A stretch of DNA of 64,000 bases from Eutreptiella sp. 'Long Island Sound 2002' (taxonomy: Eukaryota; Euglenozoa; Euglenophyceae; Eutreptiales; Eutreptiaceae): positions 159,344,283 through 159,408,282 of the forward strand of contig OZ038381.1 in the NCBI GenBank assembly GCA_964036045.1, read 5' to 3'. Of this stretch, positions 10,161 through 21,994 are shown one piece after another. Below the pieces are notes generated by a model. That model was not told where the DNA came from. It searched no databases and worked only from the letters and a program-made list of their open reading frames with translations. A program made the position numbers and the translations under genes. Position 1 is the stretch's first letter; each line of letters begins with the position of its first letter.

Positions 10161-10258
10161 TTAATCGGAAAACCGGTGATTTTGAAAACTATTGATTGGC
10201 AAAACCGGTTGTTTTTATGAAAATAATCGTGAAAAACTGGTTATTTTCAAAAGTACCA
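10161..10258. repeat. degenerate ~35-bp repeat with AAAACCGGT core, three copies
   Basis: Three adjacent degenerate units carry TCGGAAAACCGGTGATTTT, TGGCAAAACCGGTTGTTTTT and TCGTGAAAAACTGGTTATTT. The ACCGGT palindrome is intact in the first two. They mark the left edge of the AT-rich island. Confidence 0.6.
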
Positions 10259-10865
10259 GGTTCCAGACCCTAATTGAGAACGCTGCTTTGGCAAAGAGGA
10301 TGGAGAAAAGAACAATGCCCACGAGGTGAGTTGAAAAGGTTGTGGGGAAGTTTTTGAGGATTGGGATGATTGAGATTTATTAAAAGATTCCAAGGTGAGT
10401 GGAATCAAAGCAACATTTTCATCAACACATTTGATTGTATGGCGCAAAGAGTGTTGTGCGCATTTTGGTTGACTGGTTTCTTTTCGGGAGTGCTTTTATG
10501 CGAGTGCGATGTCCAAGGGATTCCCAAGGTTTCAGTTTTTCTTTTCATTCTCTTCTGTCGCTCGGTGGAAGCGGGTTCTCTTGCCGTTTTCTGTTCATTG
10601 TGCTTCTGTTTGGTTGCTTTGGTACGTTTTTCAGCTTTACGAACATGTGGTTTCAAGAAGCAATCAATGACCACTTGCACTTTGGGTTTCTAAACACCAA
10701 AATTAAGATTTGTGATATTGAAATCAGCCATTTTAAAGAGAGTGTAAAGTTATGCAAATTGGATGTTAATAGTTGCTGGCATACCTCGATCGCACTTTTG
10801 GTTTGCTACGGTAAACATGAAGTTACGGAGTAAACAAAGTTTACATCGTATTGAAATTATATGCT

Positions 10866-11378
10866 ATGTTGCACAACTTTCCTGTGTTTGAAGCTTTTGG
10901 TGGCAATCTAAAAGTCGCTTTTTTATTTCATACCCCCACCTACGGGCAACAATTGGTGAAACAATGGGACGAGCATAGTATAACCGTGACCTGTATATTG
11001 ACGATGGTCAAAGGGAGTGCCACCCCGAGCTTCATACATGGCATCATGGAATCCATAAACCTCGATTCATGCATGAACTTTCATGTTATCATGTCGGACA
11101 AATATGAGGTAAATTTGCAAAGCGGAAATCATGGTATCGCACCAACATGCATTAATTGCAACAACACGGAAGTGAGGGGCTTGCTATTTAGGGATATGCA
11201 ATGCATACTATGCATGCGAAACGAAGTTGAAGTGTGCATGTTCGATGACCTGTTGTCGTTAGAGAAAATGTGCAATGGGAAAAAGTGGCTAGCTGGTAAT
11301 TCATATGAGAATTGGGTGACAATCTACGTATTTGTATTGGCGCGCTGTCTTTGCGATGTTGCCAATGCACAGAAGTGA
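10866..11378 (+). CDS. hypothetical ORF, 170 aa, Cys-pair motif
   Basis: Open from ATG 10866 (MLHNFPVFEAFGGN) to TGA 11376-11378, inside a distinctly AT-rich island. It contains two CxxC pairs separated by 14 residues (CINC, then CILC), which could bind zinc, and a following acidic and aromatic stretch. The frame is open five codons upstream of the first Met. I recognise no family. The AT-rich base use differs from the acyl-CoA synthetase exons, so it could be a transferred or relic sequence, or chance. Neighbouring frames at 10370-10833 are rich in Phe, Leu and Ser and probably not coding. Confidence 0.25.
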   Translation: MLHNFPVFEAFGGNLKVAFLFHTPTYGQQLVKQWDEHSITVTCILTMVKGSATPSFIHGIMESINLDSCMNFHVIMSDKYEVNLQSGNHGIAPTCINCNNTEVRGLLFRDMQCILCMRNEVEVCMFDDLLSLEKMCNGKKWLAGNSYENWVTIYVFVLARCLCDVANAQK

Positions 11379-12107
11379 CTCATAAGAGGGATGAGGGCAA
11401 ACCGGGGAGAGATAGGTTTTGCCAAGAAAAGCTATTGATTTTATTATTGATGTTATTTATCTATACATCTAAAGCATGGGGCATTGAAGTTATGTTTATT
11501 TGTTTGTTCAACAGCAAGTTCAAATTCGTTTTCATGACGATATTCCAACATTGACAAAGTTCATGGAGGTCATTGTACTACGGGAGTATGCCGTGTTGTT
11601 GCATGCCGTGCCCCAAGGTTAGGTACACGTGGTGATTCGAGATGTTTGATGCCAATCAACGAACACTTCAACAACAGCGTGTGAACCTACCGTCCTATTT
11701 TTTGCAAACCAGCCTCAAGATGTGTTGCCAACTTCGTTTGTACACTTGAATGCAATACACTTGCCCAAACGGACTGCTAAGATAAAAAGAGACCATTTTG
11801 AATACCAATGATGTGTGGCTTTTTTTTAATAACATTATAAAAATGCAGCAAATTTTGTTTAAAGAAACAGGTTCTTTTGGCATGTTCAGTACTACAAATC
11901 TTAATCGAAACACAAAAACCAAAACCGGTGGTTTGATGACCAAAAAAATTCAAGAATTGAATGTGCAAGAGTTCAAAGCTACAAAAATCTGATTTACAAA
12001 AAGATGCTGCGGCGGTGCTGCCGGTACAGTGGCAACGTGGTAAAGCTTGGTACCAATCATTGTTATTTTATTTTGATGCTTGCCGTATTTACAACAACAA
12101 CAACAAC
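11379..12107. other. AT-rich flank, no gene recognised
   Basis: Low-GC sequence without a convincing exon. It ends in a short CAA microsatellite (12089-12108) that abuts the first satellite unit of the long type A array. Confidence 0.5.
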
Positions 12108-12705
12108 AGCCACCTTGCCCATTTGTGGGCCACTTCTGATTCTGCCCCCCGCTCTGAAGCGGTGGGGACCCCCCAGCCGGCAAGGGTTATGTAGCCACCT
12201 TGCCCACTTGTGAGCCACTTCTGATTCTGCCCCCCGCTCTGAAGCGGTGGGGACCCCCCAGGCGGCAGGGGTTATGTAGCCACCTTGCCCATTTGTGGGC
12301 CACTTCTGATTCTGCCCCTTGCTCTGAAGGGGTGGGGACCCCCTAGGCGGTAGGGGTTATGTAGCCACCTTGCCCACTTGTGGGCCACTTCTGATTCTGC
12401 CCCCCGCTTCGAAGCGGTGGGGACCCCCCAGGCGGCAGGGGTTATGTAGCCACCTTGCCCACTTGTGGGCCACTTCTGATTCTGCCCCCCGCTCTGAAGC
12501 GGTGGGGACCCCCCAGGCGGCAGGGGTTATGTAGCCACCTTGCCCACTTGTGGGCCACTTCTGATTCCGCCCCCTGCTCTGAAGCGGTGGGGACCCCCCA
12601 AGCGGCAGGGGTTATGTAGCCACCTTGCCCACTTGTGGGCGACTTCTGATTCTGCCCCCCGCTCTGAAGCGGTTGGCACCCCCCAGGCGGCAGGGGTTAT
12701 GTAGC

Positions 12706-12907
12706 GGGACAGCGGCTACCTAACCCCTGCCGCCTCAGGGGTCCCCAACGCTCTGCACGGGGGACAAAATCAGAAATGGCCCACATGTGGGCACAGCGGC
12801 TACGTAACCCCTGCCGTCTCGGGGGTCCCCAATGCTCTGCACCGGGGGACAAAATCAGAAATGGCCTACATGTGGGCACAGCGGCTACGTAACCCCTGCC
12901 GTCTCGG
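12706..12907 (-). repeat. inverted type D satellite island 1
   Basis: About 2.4 type D units in reverse orientation inside the type A array (ACAAAATCAGAAATGGCC, CACATGTGGGCACAGCGGC). The left junction is GTTATGTAGC next to GGCTACCTAACCCC, a fold-back of homologous repeat ends. The right junction is GCCGTCTCGG joined to GCCACCTTGCCC. Confidence 0.9.
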
Positions 12908-14439
12908 GCCACCTTGCCCACTTGTGGGCCACTTCTGATTCTGCCCCCCGCTCTGAAGCGGTCGGGACCCCCCCGGCGGCATGGGTTATGTAGCCACCTT
13001 GCCCACTTGTGGGCCACTTGTGATTCTGCCCCCCGCTCTGAAGCGGTGGGGACCCCCCAGGCGGCAGGGGTTATGTAGCCACTTTGCCCACTTGTGGGCC
13101 ACTTCTGATTCTGCCCCCCGCTCTGAAGCGGTGGGGACCCCCCAGGCGGTAGGGGTTATGTAGCCACCTTGCCCACTTGTGGGCCACTTCTGATTCTGCC
13201 TCCCGCTCTGAAGCGGTGGGGACCCCCCAGGCGGCAGGGGTTATGTAGCTAGCTTGCCCACTTGTGGGCCACTTCTGATTCTGCCCCCCGCTCTGAAGCG
13301 GTGGGGACCACCCAAGCGGCAGGGGTTATGTAGCCACCTTGCCCACTTGTGGGCCACTTCTGATTCTGCCCCCCGCTCTGCAGCGGTGGGGACCCCCCAG
13401 GCGGAAGGGGTTATGTAGCCACCTTGCCCACTTGTGGGCCACTTCTGATTCTGCCCCCCGCTCTGAAGCGGTGGGGACCCCCCAAGCGGCAGGGGTTATG
13501 TAGCCACCTTGCCCACTTGTGGGCCACTTCTGATTCTGCCTCCCGCTCTGAAGCGGTGGGCACCCCCCAGGCGGAAGGGGTTATGTAGCCACCTTGCCCA
13601 CTTGTGGGCCACTTCTGATTCTGCCCCCCGCTTCGAAGCGGTGGTGACCCCCCAGGCGGCAGGGGTTATGTAGCCACCTTGCCCACTTGTGGGCCACTTC
13701 TGATTCTGCCCCCCGCTCTGAAGCGGTGGGGCCCCCCCAAGCGGCAGGGGTTATGTAGCCACCTTGCCCACTTGTGGGCCACTTCTGATTCTGCCTCCCG
13801 CTCCGAAGCGGTGGTGACCCCCCAGGCGGCAGGGGTTATGTAGCCACCTTGCCCACTTGTGGGCCACTTCTGATTCTGCCCCCCGCTCTGAAGCGGTGGG
13901 GACCCCCCAAGCGGCAGGGGTTATGTAGCCACCTTGCCCACTTGTGGGCCACTTCTGATTCTGCCTCCCGCTCTGAAGCGGTGGGGACCCCCCAGGCGGA
14001 AGGGGTTATGTAGCCACCTTGCCCACTTGTGGGCCACTTCTGATTCTGCCCCCCGCTTTGAAGCGGTGGGGACCCCCCAGGCGGCAGGGGTTATGTAGCC
14101 ACCTTGCCCACTTGTGGGCCATTTCTGATTCTGCCCCTCGCTCTGAAGCGGTGGGGACCCCCCATGCGGCAGGGGTCATGTAGCCACCTTGCCCACTTGT
14201 GGGCGACTTCTGATTCTGCCCCCCGCTCTGAAGCGGTGGGGACCCCCCAGGCGGCAGGGGTTATGTAGCCACCTTGCCCACTTGTGGGCCACTTCTGATT
14301 CTGCCCCCCGCTCTGAAGCGGTGGGGACCCCCCAGGCAGCAGGGGTTATGTAGCCACCTTGCCCACTTGTGGGCCACTTCTGATTCTGCCCCCCGCTCCG
14401 AAGCGGTTGGCACCCCCCAGGCGGCAGGGGTTATGTAGC

Positions 14440-14557
14440 GGCACAGTGGCTACCTAGCCCCTGCCGCCTCAGGGGTCCCCAACGCTCGGCACGGGGGACA
14501 AAATCAGAAATGGCCCACATGTGGGCACAGTGGCTACCTAACCCGTGCCGTCTCGGG
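14440..14557 (-). repeat. inverted type D satellite island 2
   Basis: About 1.4 type D units in reverse orientation. Its two junctions are the same as those of the island at 12706-12907, including the same preceding unit subtype (GGTTGGCACCCCCC). This indicates one founding rearrangement later copied within the array with loss of one unit. Confidence 0.9.
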
Positions 14558-16599
14558 CCACCTTGCCCACTTGTGGGCCACTTCTGATTGTGCCCCCCGC
14601 TCTGAAGCAGTGGGGACCCCCCATGCGGCAGGGGTTATGTAGCCTACTTGCCCACTTGTGGGCCACATCTGATTCTGCCCCCCGATCTGAAGCGGTGGGG
14701 GCCCCCTAGGCGGCAGGGGTTATGTAGCCACCTTGCCCATTTGTGGGCCACTTCTGATTCTGCCCCCTGCTTTGAAGCGGTAGGGGCCCCCTAGGCGGCA
14801 GGGTTGATGTAGCCACCTTGCCCATTTGTGGGCCATTTCTGATTCTGCCCCCCGCTCTGAAGCGGTGGGGACCCCCCAGCCGGCAGGGGTTATGTAGGCA
14901 CCTTGCCCACTTGTGGGCCACTTCTGATTCTGCCCCCCGCTCTGAAGCGGTTGGCACACCCCAGGCGGCAGGGGTTATGTAGCCACCTTGCCCACTTGTG
15001 GGCCACTTCTGATTCTGCCCCGCGCTCTGAAGCGGTGGGGACCCCCCAGGCGGCAGGGGTTACGTAGCCACCTTGCCCATTTACGGGCCACTTCTAATTC
15101 TGCCCCCCGCTCTGAAGCGGTGGGGACCCCTAGGTGGCAGGGGTTATGTAGCCACCTTGCCCATTTGTGGGCCACTTCTGATTTTGCCCCTCGCTCTGAA
15201 GCGGTGGGGACCCCCCAGGCGGCAGGGGTTATGTAGCCACCTTGCCCATTTACGGGCCACTTCTAATTCTGCCCCCCGCTCTGAAGCGGTGGGGACCCCT
15301 AGGTGGCAGGGGTTATGTAGCCACCTTGCCCATTTGTGGGCCACTTCTGATTCTGCCCCTCGCTCTGAAGCGGTGGGGACCCCCTAGGCGGCAGGGGTTA
15401 TGTAGCCACCTTGCCCACTTGCGGGCCACTTCTGATTGTTGCCCCCGCTCTGAAGCGGTGGGGACCCCCTAGGCGGAAGGGGTTATGTAGCCACCTTGCC
15501 CACTTGTGGGCCACTTCTGATTCTGCCCCCCGCTCTGAAGCGGTTGGCACCCCCCAGGCGGCAGGGGTTATGTAGCTAGCTTGCCCATTTCTGGGCGCCT
15601 TCTGATTCTGCCCCCCGCTCTGAAGCAGTGGGGAACCCCGAGGCAGCAGGGGTTACGTAGCCACCTTGCCCATTTACGGGCCACTTCTGATTCTGCCCCC
15701 CGCTTTGAAGCGGTGGGGACCCCTAGGTGGCAGGGGTTATGTAGCCACCTTGCCCATTTGTGGGCCACTTCTGATTCTGCCCCCCGGTCTGAAGCGGTTG
15801 GCACACCCCAGGCGGCAGGGGTTATGTAGGCACCTTGCCCACTTGTGGGCCACCTCTGATTGTGCCCCCCGCTCTGAAGCGGTGGGTACCCCTCAGGCGG
15901 CAGGGGTTATGTAGCCACCTTGCCCACTTGTGGGCCACTTCTGATTCTGCCCCCCGCTCTGAAGCGGTTGGCACCCCCCAGGCGGCAGGGGTGATGTAGC
16001 CACCTTGCCCATTTGTGGGCCACTTCTGATTCTGCCCCCCGCTCTGAAGCGGTGGGGACCCCCCAGGCGGCAGGGGTTACGTAGCCACCTTGCCCATTTA
16101 CGGGCCACTTCTGATTCTGCCCCCCGCTCTGAAGAGGTTGGCACCCCCCAGGCGGCAGGGGTGATGTAGCCACCTTGCCCATTTGTGGGCCACTTCTGAT
16201 TCTGCCCCCCGCTCTGAAGAGGTTGGCACCCCCCAGGCGGCAGGGGTTATGTAGCTAGCTTGCCCATTTCTGGGCGCCTTCTGATTGTGCCCCCCGCTCT
16301 GAAGCAGTGGGGAACCCCGAGGCAGCAGGGGTTACGTAGCCACCTTGCCCATTTACGGGCCACTTCTGATTCTGCCCCCCGCTTTGAAGCGGTGGGGACC
16401 CCTAGGTGGCAGGGGTTATGTAGCCACCTTGCCCATTTGTGGGCCACTTCTGATTTTGCCCCTCGCTCTGAAGCGGTGGGGACCCCTTAGGCGGCAGGGG
16501 TTATGTAGCCACCTTGCCCACTTGCGGGCCACTTCTGATTCTGCCCCCCGCACTGAAGCGGTGGGGACCCCCCAGGCGGCAGGGGTTATGTAGCCACCT

Positions 16600-18320
16600 T
16601 GCCCACTTGTGGGCCACTTCTGATTCTGCCCCCCGCTCTGAAGCGGTTGGCACCCCCCAGGCGGCAGGGGTTATGTAGCTAGCTTGCCCATTTCTGGGCG
16701 CCTTCTGATTGTGCCCCCGGCTTTGAAGCAGTGGGGAACCCCGAGGCGGCAGGGGTTACGTAGCCACCTTGCCCATTTGTGGGCCACTTCTGATTCTGCC
16801 CCCCGGTTTGAAGCGGTTGGCACACCCCAGGCGGCAGGGGTTATGTAGCCACCTTGCCCACTTGTGGGCCACTTCTGATTCTGCCCCCCGCTCTGAAGCG
16901 GTGGGGACCCCCTAGGCGGCAGGGGTTATGTAGCCACCTTGCCCACTTGTGGGCCACTTGTGATTGTGCCCCCCGCTCTGAAGCGGTTGGCACCCCCCAG
17001 GCGGCAGGGGTTATGTAGCCACCTTGCCCATTTGTCGGCCACTTCTGATTGTGCCCCCCGCTGTGAAGCGGTGGGGACCCCCCAGGCGGCAGGGGTTATC
17101 TAGCCACCTTGCCCACTTGTGGGCCACCTCTGATTCTACCCCCCGCTCTGAAGAGGTTGGCACCCCCCAGGCGGCAGGGGTGATGTAGCCACCTTGCCCA
17201 TTTGTGGGCCACTTCTGATTCTGCCCCCCGCTCTGAAGAGGTTGGCACCCCCCAGGCGGCAGGGGTTATGTAGCCACCTTGCCCACTTGTGGGCCACTTC
17301 TGATTCTGCCCCCCGCTCTGAAGTGTAGGGGACCCCCCAGGCGGCAGGGGTTATGTAGCCACCTTGCCCATTTCTGGGCGACTTCTGATTCTGCCCCTTG
17401 CTCTGAAGGGGTGGGGACCCCCCAGGCGGCAGGGGTTATGTAGCCACCTTGCCCACTTGTGGGCCACTTCTGATTCTGCCCCCCGCTCTGAAGCGGTTGG
17501 CACCCCCCAGGCGGCAGGGGTTATGTAGCTAGCTTGCCCATTTCTGGGCGCCTTCTGATTGTGCCCCCGGCTTTGAAGCAGTGGGGAACCCCGAGGCGGC
17601 AGGGGTTACGTAGCCACCTTGCCCATTTGTGGGCCACTTCTGATTCTGCCCCCCGGTTTGAAGCGGTTGGCACACCCCAGGCGGCAGGGGTTATGTAGCC
17701 ACCTTGCCCACTTGTGGGCCACTTCTGATTCTGCCCCCCGCTCTGAAGCGGTGGGGACCCCCTAGGCGGCAGGGGTTATGTAGCCACCTTGCCCACTTGT
17801 GGGCCACTTGTGATTGTGCCCCCCGCTCTGAAGCGGTTGGCACCCCCCAGGCGGCAGGGGTTATGTAGCCACCTTGCCCATTTGTCGGCCACTTCTGATT
17901 GTGCCCCCCGCTGTGAAGCGGTGGGGACCCCCCAGGCGGCAGGGGTTATCTAGCCACCTTGCCCACTTGTGGGCCACCTCTGATTCTACCCCCCGCTCTG
18001 AAGAGGTTGGCACCCCCCAGGCGGCAGGGGTGATGTAGCCACCTTGCCCATTTGTGGGCCACTTCTGATTCTGCCCCCCGCTCTGAAGAGGTTGGCACCC
18101 CCCAGGCGGCAGGGGTTATGTAGCCACCTTGCCCACTTGTGGGCCACTTCTGATTCTGCCCCCCGCTCTGAAGTGTAGGGGACCCCCCAGGCGGCAGGGG
18201 TTATGTAGCCACCTTGCCCATTTCTGGGCGACTTCTGATTCTGCCCCTTGCTCTGAAGGGGTGGGGACCCCCCAGGCGGCAGGGGTTATGTAGCCACCTT
18301 GCCCACTTGTGGGCCACTTC
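16600..18320. repeat. 850-bp higher-order repeat (10 x 85), two copies
   Basis: Diagnostic unit variants recur exactly 850 bp apart: CTAGCTTGCCCATTTCTGGG at 16679 and 17529, GAAGTGTAGGGGACC at about 17320 and 18170, and CCTTGCTCTGAAGGGG at about 17395 and 18245. The two ten-unit blocks appear nearly identical to each other, although units within a block differ. The second copy loses identity near 18340. Confidence 0.9.
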
Positions 18321-21129
18321 TGATTCTGCCCCCCGCTCTGCAGCGGTGGGTACCCCCCAGGAGGCAGGGGTTATGTAGCCACCTTGCCCATTTGTGGGCC
18401 ACTTCTGATTCTGCCCCCCGCTCTGCAGCGGCGGGGACCCCCCAGGCGGCAGGGGTTATGTAGCCACCTTGCCCACTTGTGGGCCACTTCTGATTCTGCC
18501 CCCCGCTCCGAAGCGGTGGGGACCCCCTAGGCGGCAGGGGTTATGTAGCCACCTTGCCCACTTGTGGGCCACTTCTGATTCTGCCCCCCGCTCTGAAGCG
18601 GTTGGCACACCCCAGGCGGCAGGGGTCATGTAGCCACCTTGCCCACTTGTGGGCCACTTCTGATTCTGCCTCCCGCTCTGAAGCGGTGGGGACCCCCCAG
18701 GCGGCAGTGGTTATGCAGCCACCTTGCCCATTTGTGGGCCACTTCTGATTCTGCCCCGCGCTCTAAAGCGGTGGGGATCCCCCAGGCGGCAGGGGTTACG
18801 TAGCCACCTTGCCCATTTACGGGCCACTTCTGATTCTGCCCCCCGGTCCGAAGCGGTTGGCACACCCCAGGCGGCAGGGGTTATGTAGCCACCTTGCCCA
18901 CTTGTGGGCCACTTCTGATTCTGCCCCCCGCTCTGAAGCGGTGGGGACCCCCCAGGCGGCAGGGGTTATGCAGCCAACTTGCCCATTTGTGGGCCACTTC
19001 TGATTCTGCCCCCCGCTCTGAAGCGGCGGGGACCCCTAGGTGGCAGGGGTTATGTAGCCACCTTGCCCATTTGTGGGCCACTTCTGATTTTGCCCCCCGC
19101 TCTGAAGCGGTGGGGACCCCCTAGGCGGCAAGGGTTATGTAGCCACCTTGCCCACTTGTGGGCCACTTCTGATTCTGCTCCCCGCTCTGAAGCGGTGGGG
19201 ACCCCCCAGGCGGCAGGGGTTATGTAGCCACCTTGCCCACTTGTGGGCCACTTCTGATTCTGCCCCCCGCTCTGAAGAGGTTGGCAACCCCCTAGGCGGC
19301 AGGGGTGATGTAGCCACCTTGCCCATTTGTGGGCCACTTCTGATTCTGCCCCCCGCTCTGAAGCGGTGGGGACCCCCCAGGCGGCAGGGGTTGCGTAGCC
19401 ACCTTGCCCACTTGTGGGCCACTTCTGATTCTGCCCCCCGCTCTGAAGCGATGGCGACCCCCCAGGCGGCAGGGGTTATGTAGCCACCTTGCCCACTTGT
19501 GGGCCACTTCTGATTCTGCCCCCTGCTCTGACGCGGTGGGGACCCCCAGGCGGCAGGGGTTATGTAACCACCTTGCCCACTTGTGGGCGACTTCTGATTC
19601 TGCCCCCCCGCTCCGAAGCGGTGGGAAGCTCCCGGGCGGCAGGGGTTATGTAGCCACCTTGCCCATTTGTGGGCCACTTCTGATTCTGCCCCCCGCTCTG
19701 AAGCGGTGGGGACCCCCGAGGCGGCAAGGGTTATGTAACCACCTTGCCCACTTGTGGGCCACTTCTGATTCTGCCCCCCCGCTCCGAAGCGGTGGGAAGC
19801 TCCCGGGCGGCAGGGGTTATGTAGCCACCTTGCCCATTTGTGGGCCACATCTGATTCTGCCCCCTGCTTTGAAGCGGTGGGGACCCCCCAGGCGGCAGGG
19901 GTTATGTAGCCACCTTGCCCACTTGTGGGCCACTTCTGATTGTGCCCCCCCGCTCCGAAGCGGTGGGAAGCTTCCGGGCGGCATGGGTTATGTAGCCACC
20001 TTGCCCATTTGTGGGCCACTTCTGATTCTGCCCCCCGCTCTGAAGCGGTGGGGACCCCCCAGGCGGCAGGGGTTGCGTAGCCACCTTGCCCACTTGTGGG
20101 CCACTTCTGATTCTGCCCCACGCTCTGAAGCGGTGGGCACCCCCCAGGCGGAAGGGGTTATGTAGCCACCTTGCCCACTTGTGGGCCACTTCTGATTCTG
20201 CCCCCTGCTCTGACGCGGTTGGCACCCCACAGGCGGCAGGGGTGATGTAGCCACCTTGCGCATTTGTGGGCCACTTCTGATTGTGCCCCCCGCTCTGAAG
20301 CGGTGGGGTCCCCCCAGGCGGCAGGGGTTATGTAGCCACCTTGCCCACTTGTGGGCCACTTCTGATTCTGCCCCCCGCTCTGAAGCGGTGGGGACCCCCT
20401 AGGCGGCAGGGGTGATGTAGCCACCTTGCCCATTTGTGGGCCACTTCTGATTCTGCCCCCCGCTCTGAAGCGGTGGGGACCCCCAGGCGGCAGGGGTTAT
20501 GTAGCCACCTTGCCCACTTGTGGGCGACTTCTGATTCTGCCCCCCGCTCTGAAGCGGTTGGCACCCCCTAGGCGGTAGGGGTTATGTAGCCACCTTGCCC
20601 ATTTGTGGGCCACTTCTGATTCTGCCCCCCGCACTGAAGCGGTGGGGACCCCCCAGGCGGCAGGGGTTATGTAGCCACCTTGCCCATTTGTGGGCCACAT
20701 CTGATTCTGCCCCCCGCTTTGAAGCGGTGGGGACCCCCCAGGCGTCAGGGGTTATGTAGCCACCTTGCCCACTTGTGGGCCACTTCTGATTCTGCCCCCC
20801 CGCTCCGAAGCGGTGGGAAGCTCCCGGGCGGCAGGGGTTATGTGGCCACCTTGCCCACTTGTGGGCCACTTCTGATTTTGCCCCCCGCTTTGAAGCGATT
20901 GGGACCCCAGGTGGCAGGGCTTATGTAGCCACCTTGCCCACTTGTGGGCCACTTCTGATTCTGCCCCCTGCTCTGAAGCGACGGGGACCCCCTAGGCGGC
21001 AGGGGTTATGTAGCCACCTTGCCCACGTGTGGGCCACATCTAACTCTGCCCCCCGCTCTGAAGCGGTGGCGACCCCCTAGGCGGCAGGGGTTATGTAGCC
21101 ACCTTACCCACTTATGGGCCACTTCTGAT

Positions 21130-21994
21130 TTTGTCCTCGTGCAGAGAATTGCGGACTCCCGAGACGCCAGGGGTTACATGTGGGCCATTTCTGATTTTGT
21201 CCCCGTCCAAAGCATTGGGCCGAGACGGCAGGGGTAAGGTAGCCAATGTGCCCACATGTGGGCCATTTCTGATTTTGTCTGCCGTCCAAAGCATTGGGGA
21301 CCCTTGAGACGGCATGGGTTAGGTAGCCACTGTGCCCGCTTGTGGGTCATTTCTGATTTTGTCCCCCCTCCAAAGCATTGAGTACCCCCGAGACGGCAGG
21401 GGTTAGGTAACCACTGTGCCCACATGTGGGCCATTCTGATTTTGTCCCCCGTCCAAAGCATTGAGTACCCCCGAGACGGCAGGGCTTAGGTAGCTAATGT
21501 GCCCACATGTGGGCCATTTCTGATTTTGTCCCCCGTCCAAATCATTGAGTACCCCCGAGACGGCAGGGGTTAGGCAGCCACTGTGCCGTCATGTGGGCCA
21601 TTTCTGATTTTGTCCCCCATCCAAAGCATTGGGGACCCCCGGGACGGCACGAGTTACGTAGCCACTGTGCCCACATGTGGGCCATTTCTGATTTTGTCCC
21701 CCGTCCAAAGCATTAGCGACCCCCGAGACGGCAGGGGTTGGGTAGCCACTGTGCCCACATATGGGCCATTTCTGATTTTGTCCCCCGTTCAAAGCAGTGG
21801 GAACCCCCGAGACGGCAGGGGTTAGATAGCCACTGTGCCCGCTTGTGGGTAATTTCTGATTTTGTCCCCCTTCCAAATCATTGAGTACCCCCGAGACGGC
21901 AGAGGTGAGGTAGCCATTGTGCCCACATGTGGGCCATTTCTGATTTTGTTATCTGGTGCAAAGCTTTGGGCATCCCCGATACGGCAGGGGTGAG
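21130..21994. repeat. 84-bp satellite, type D, short array (~10 units)
   Basis: Units have GCCCACATGTGGGC (a perfect 14-bp palindrome), TTCTGATTTTGTCCCC, CAAAGCATTGGGGACC and CGAGACGGCAGGGGTTAG. The left edge grades from type A at about 21110-21135. The right edge grades into type C through one hybrid unit at about 21910-21994. It therefore lies as a bridge between the A and C arrays. Confidence 0.93.

Larger units (their letters stand above)
12108..21129. repeat. long 85-bp satellite array, type A (~100 units)
   Basis: About one hundred direct 85-bp units. Landmarks per unit are GTAGCCACCTTGCCCACTTG at the start, TTCTGATTCTGCCCCCCGCT in the middle and GCGGCAGGGGTTATG at the end. Units fall into recurring subtypes: CATTTACGGGCC, CTAGCTTGCCCATTTCTGGG, GGTTGGCACCCCCC, CCCCCCCGCTCCGAAG. 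The subtypes are arranged in higher-order blocks. Two inverted islands of type D sequence interrupt it. The antisense strand has one TAA per unit. Because 85 is not divisible by 3, a stop returns to each frame only every three units, which explains the many 60-95-codon frames here. Confidence 0.97.
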
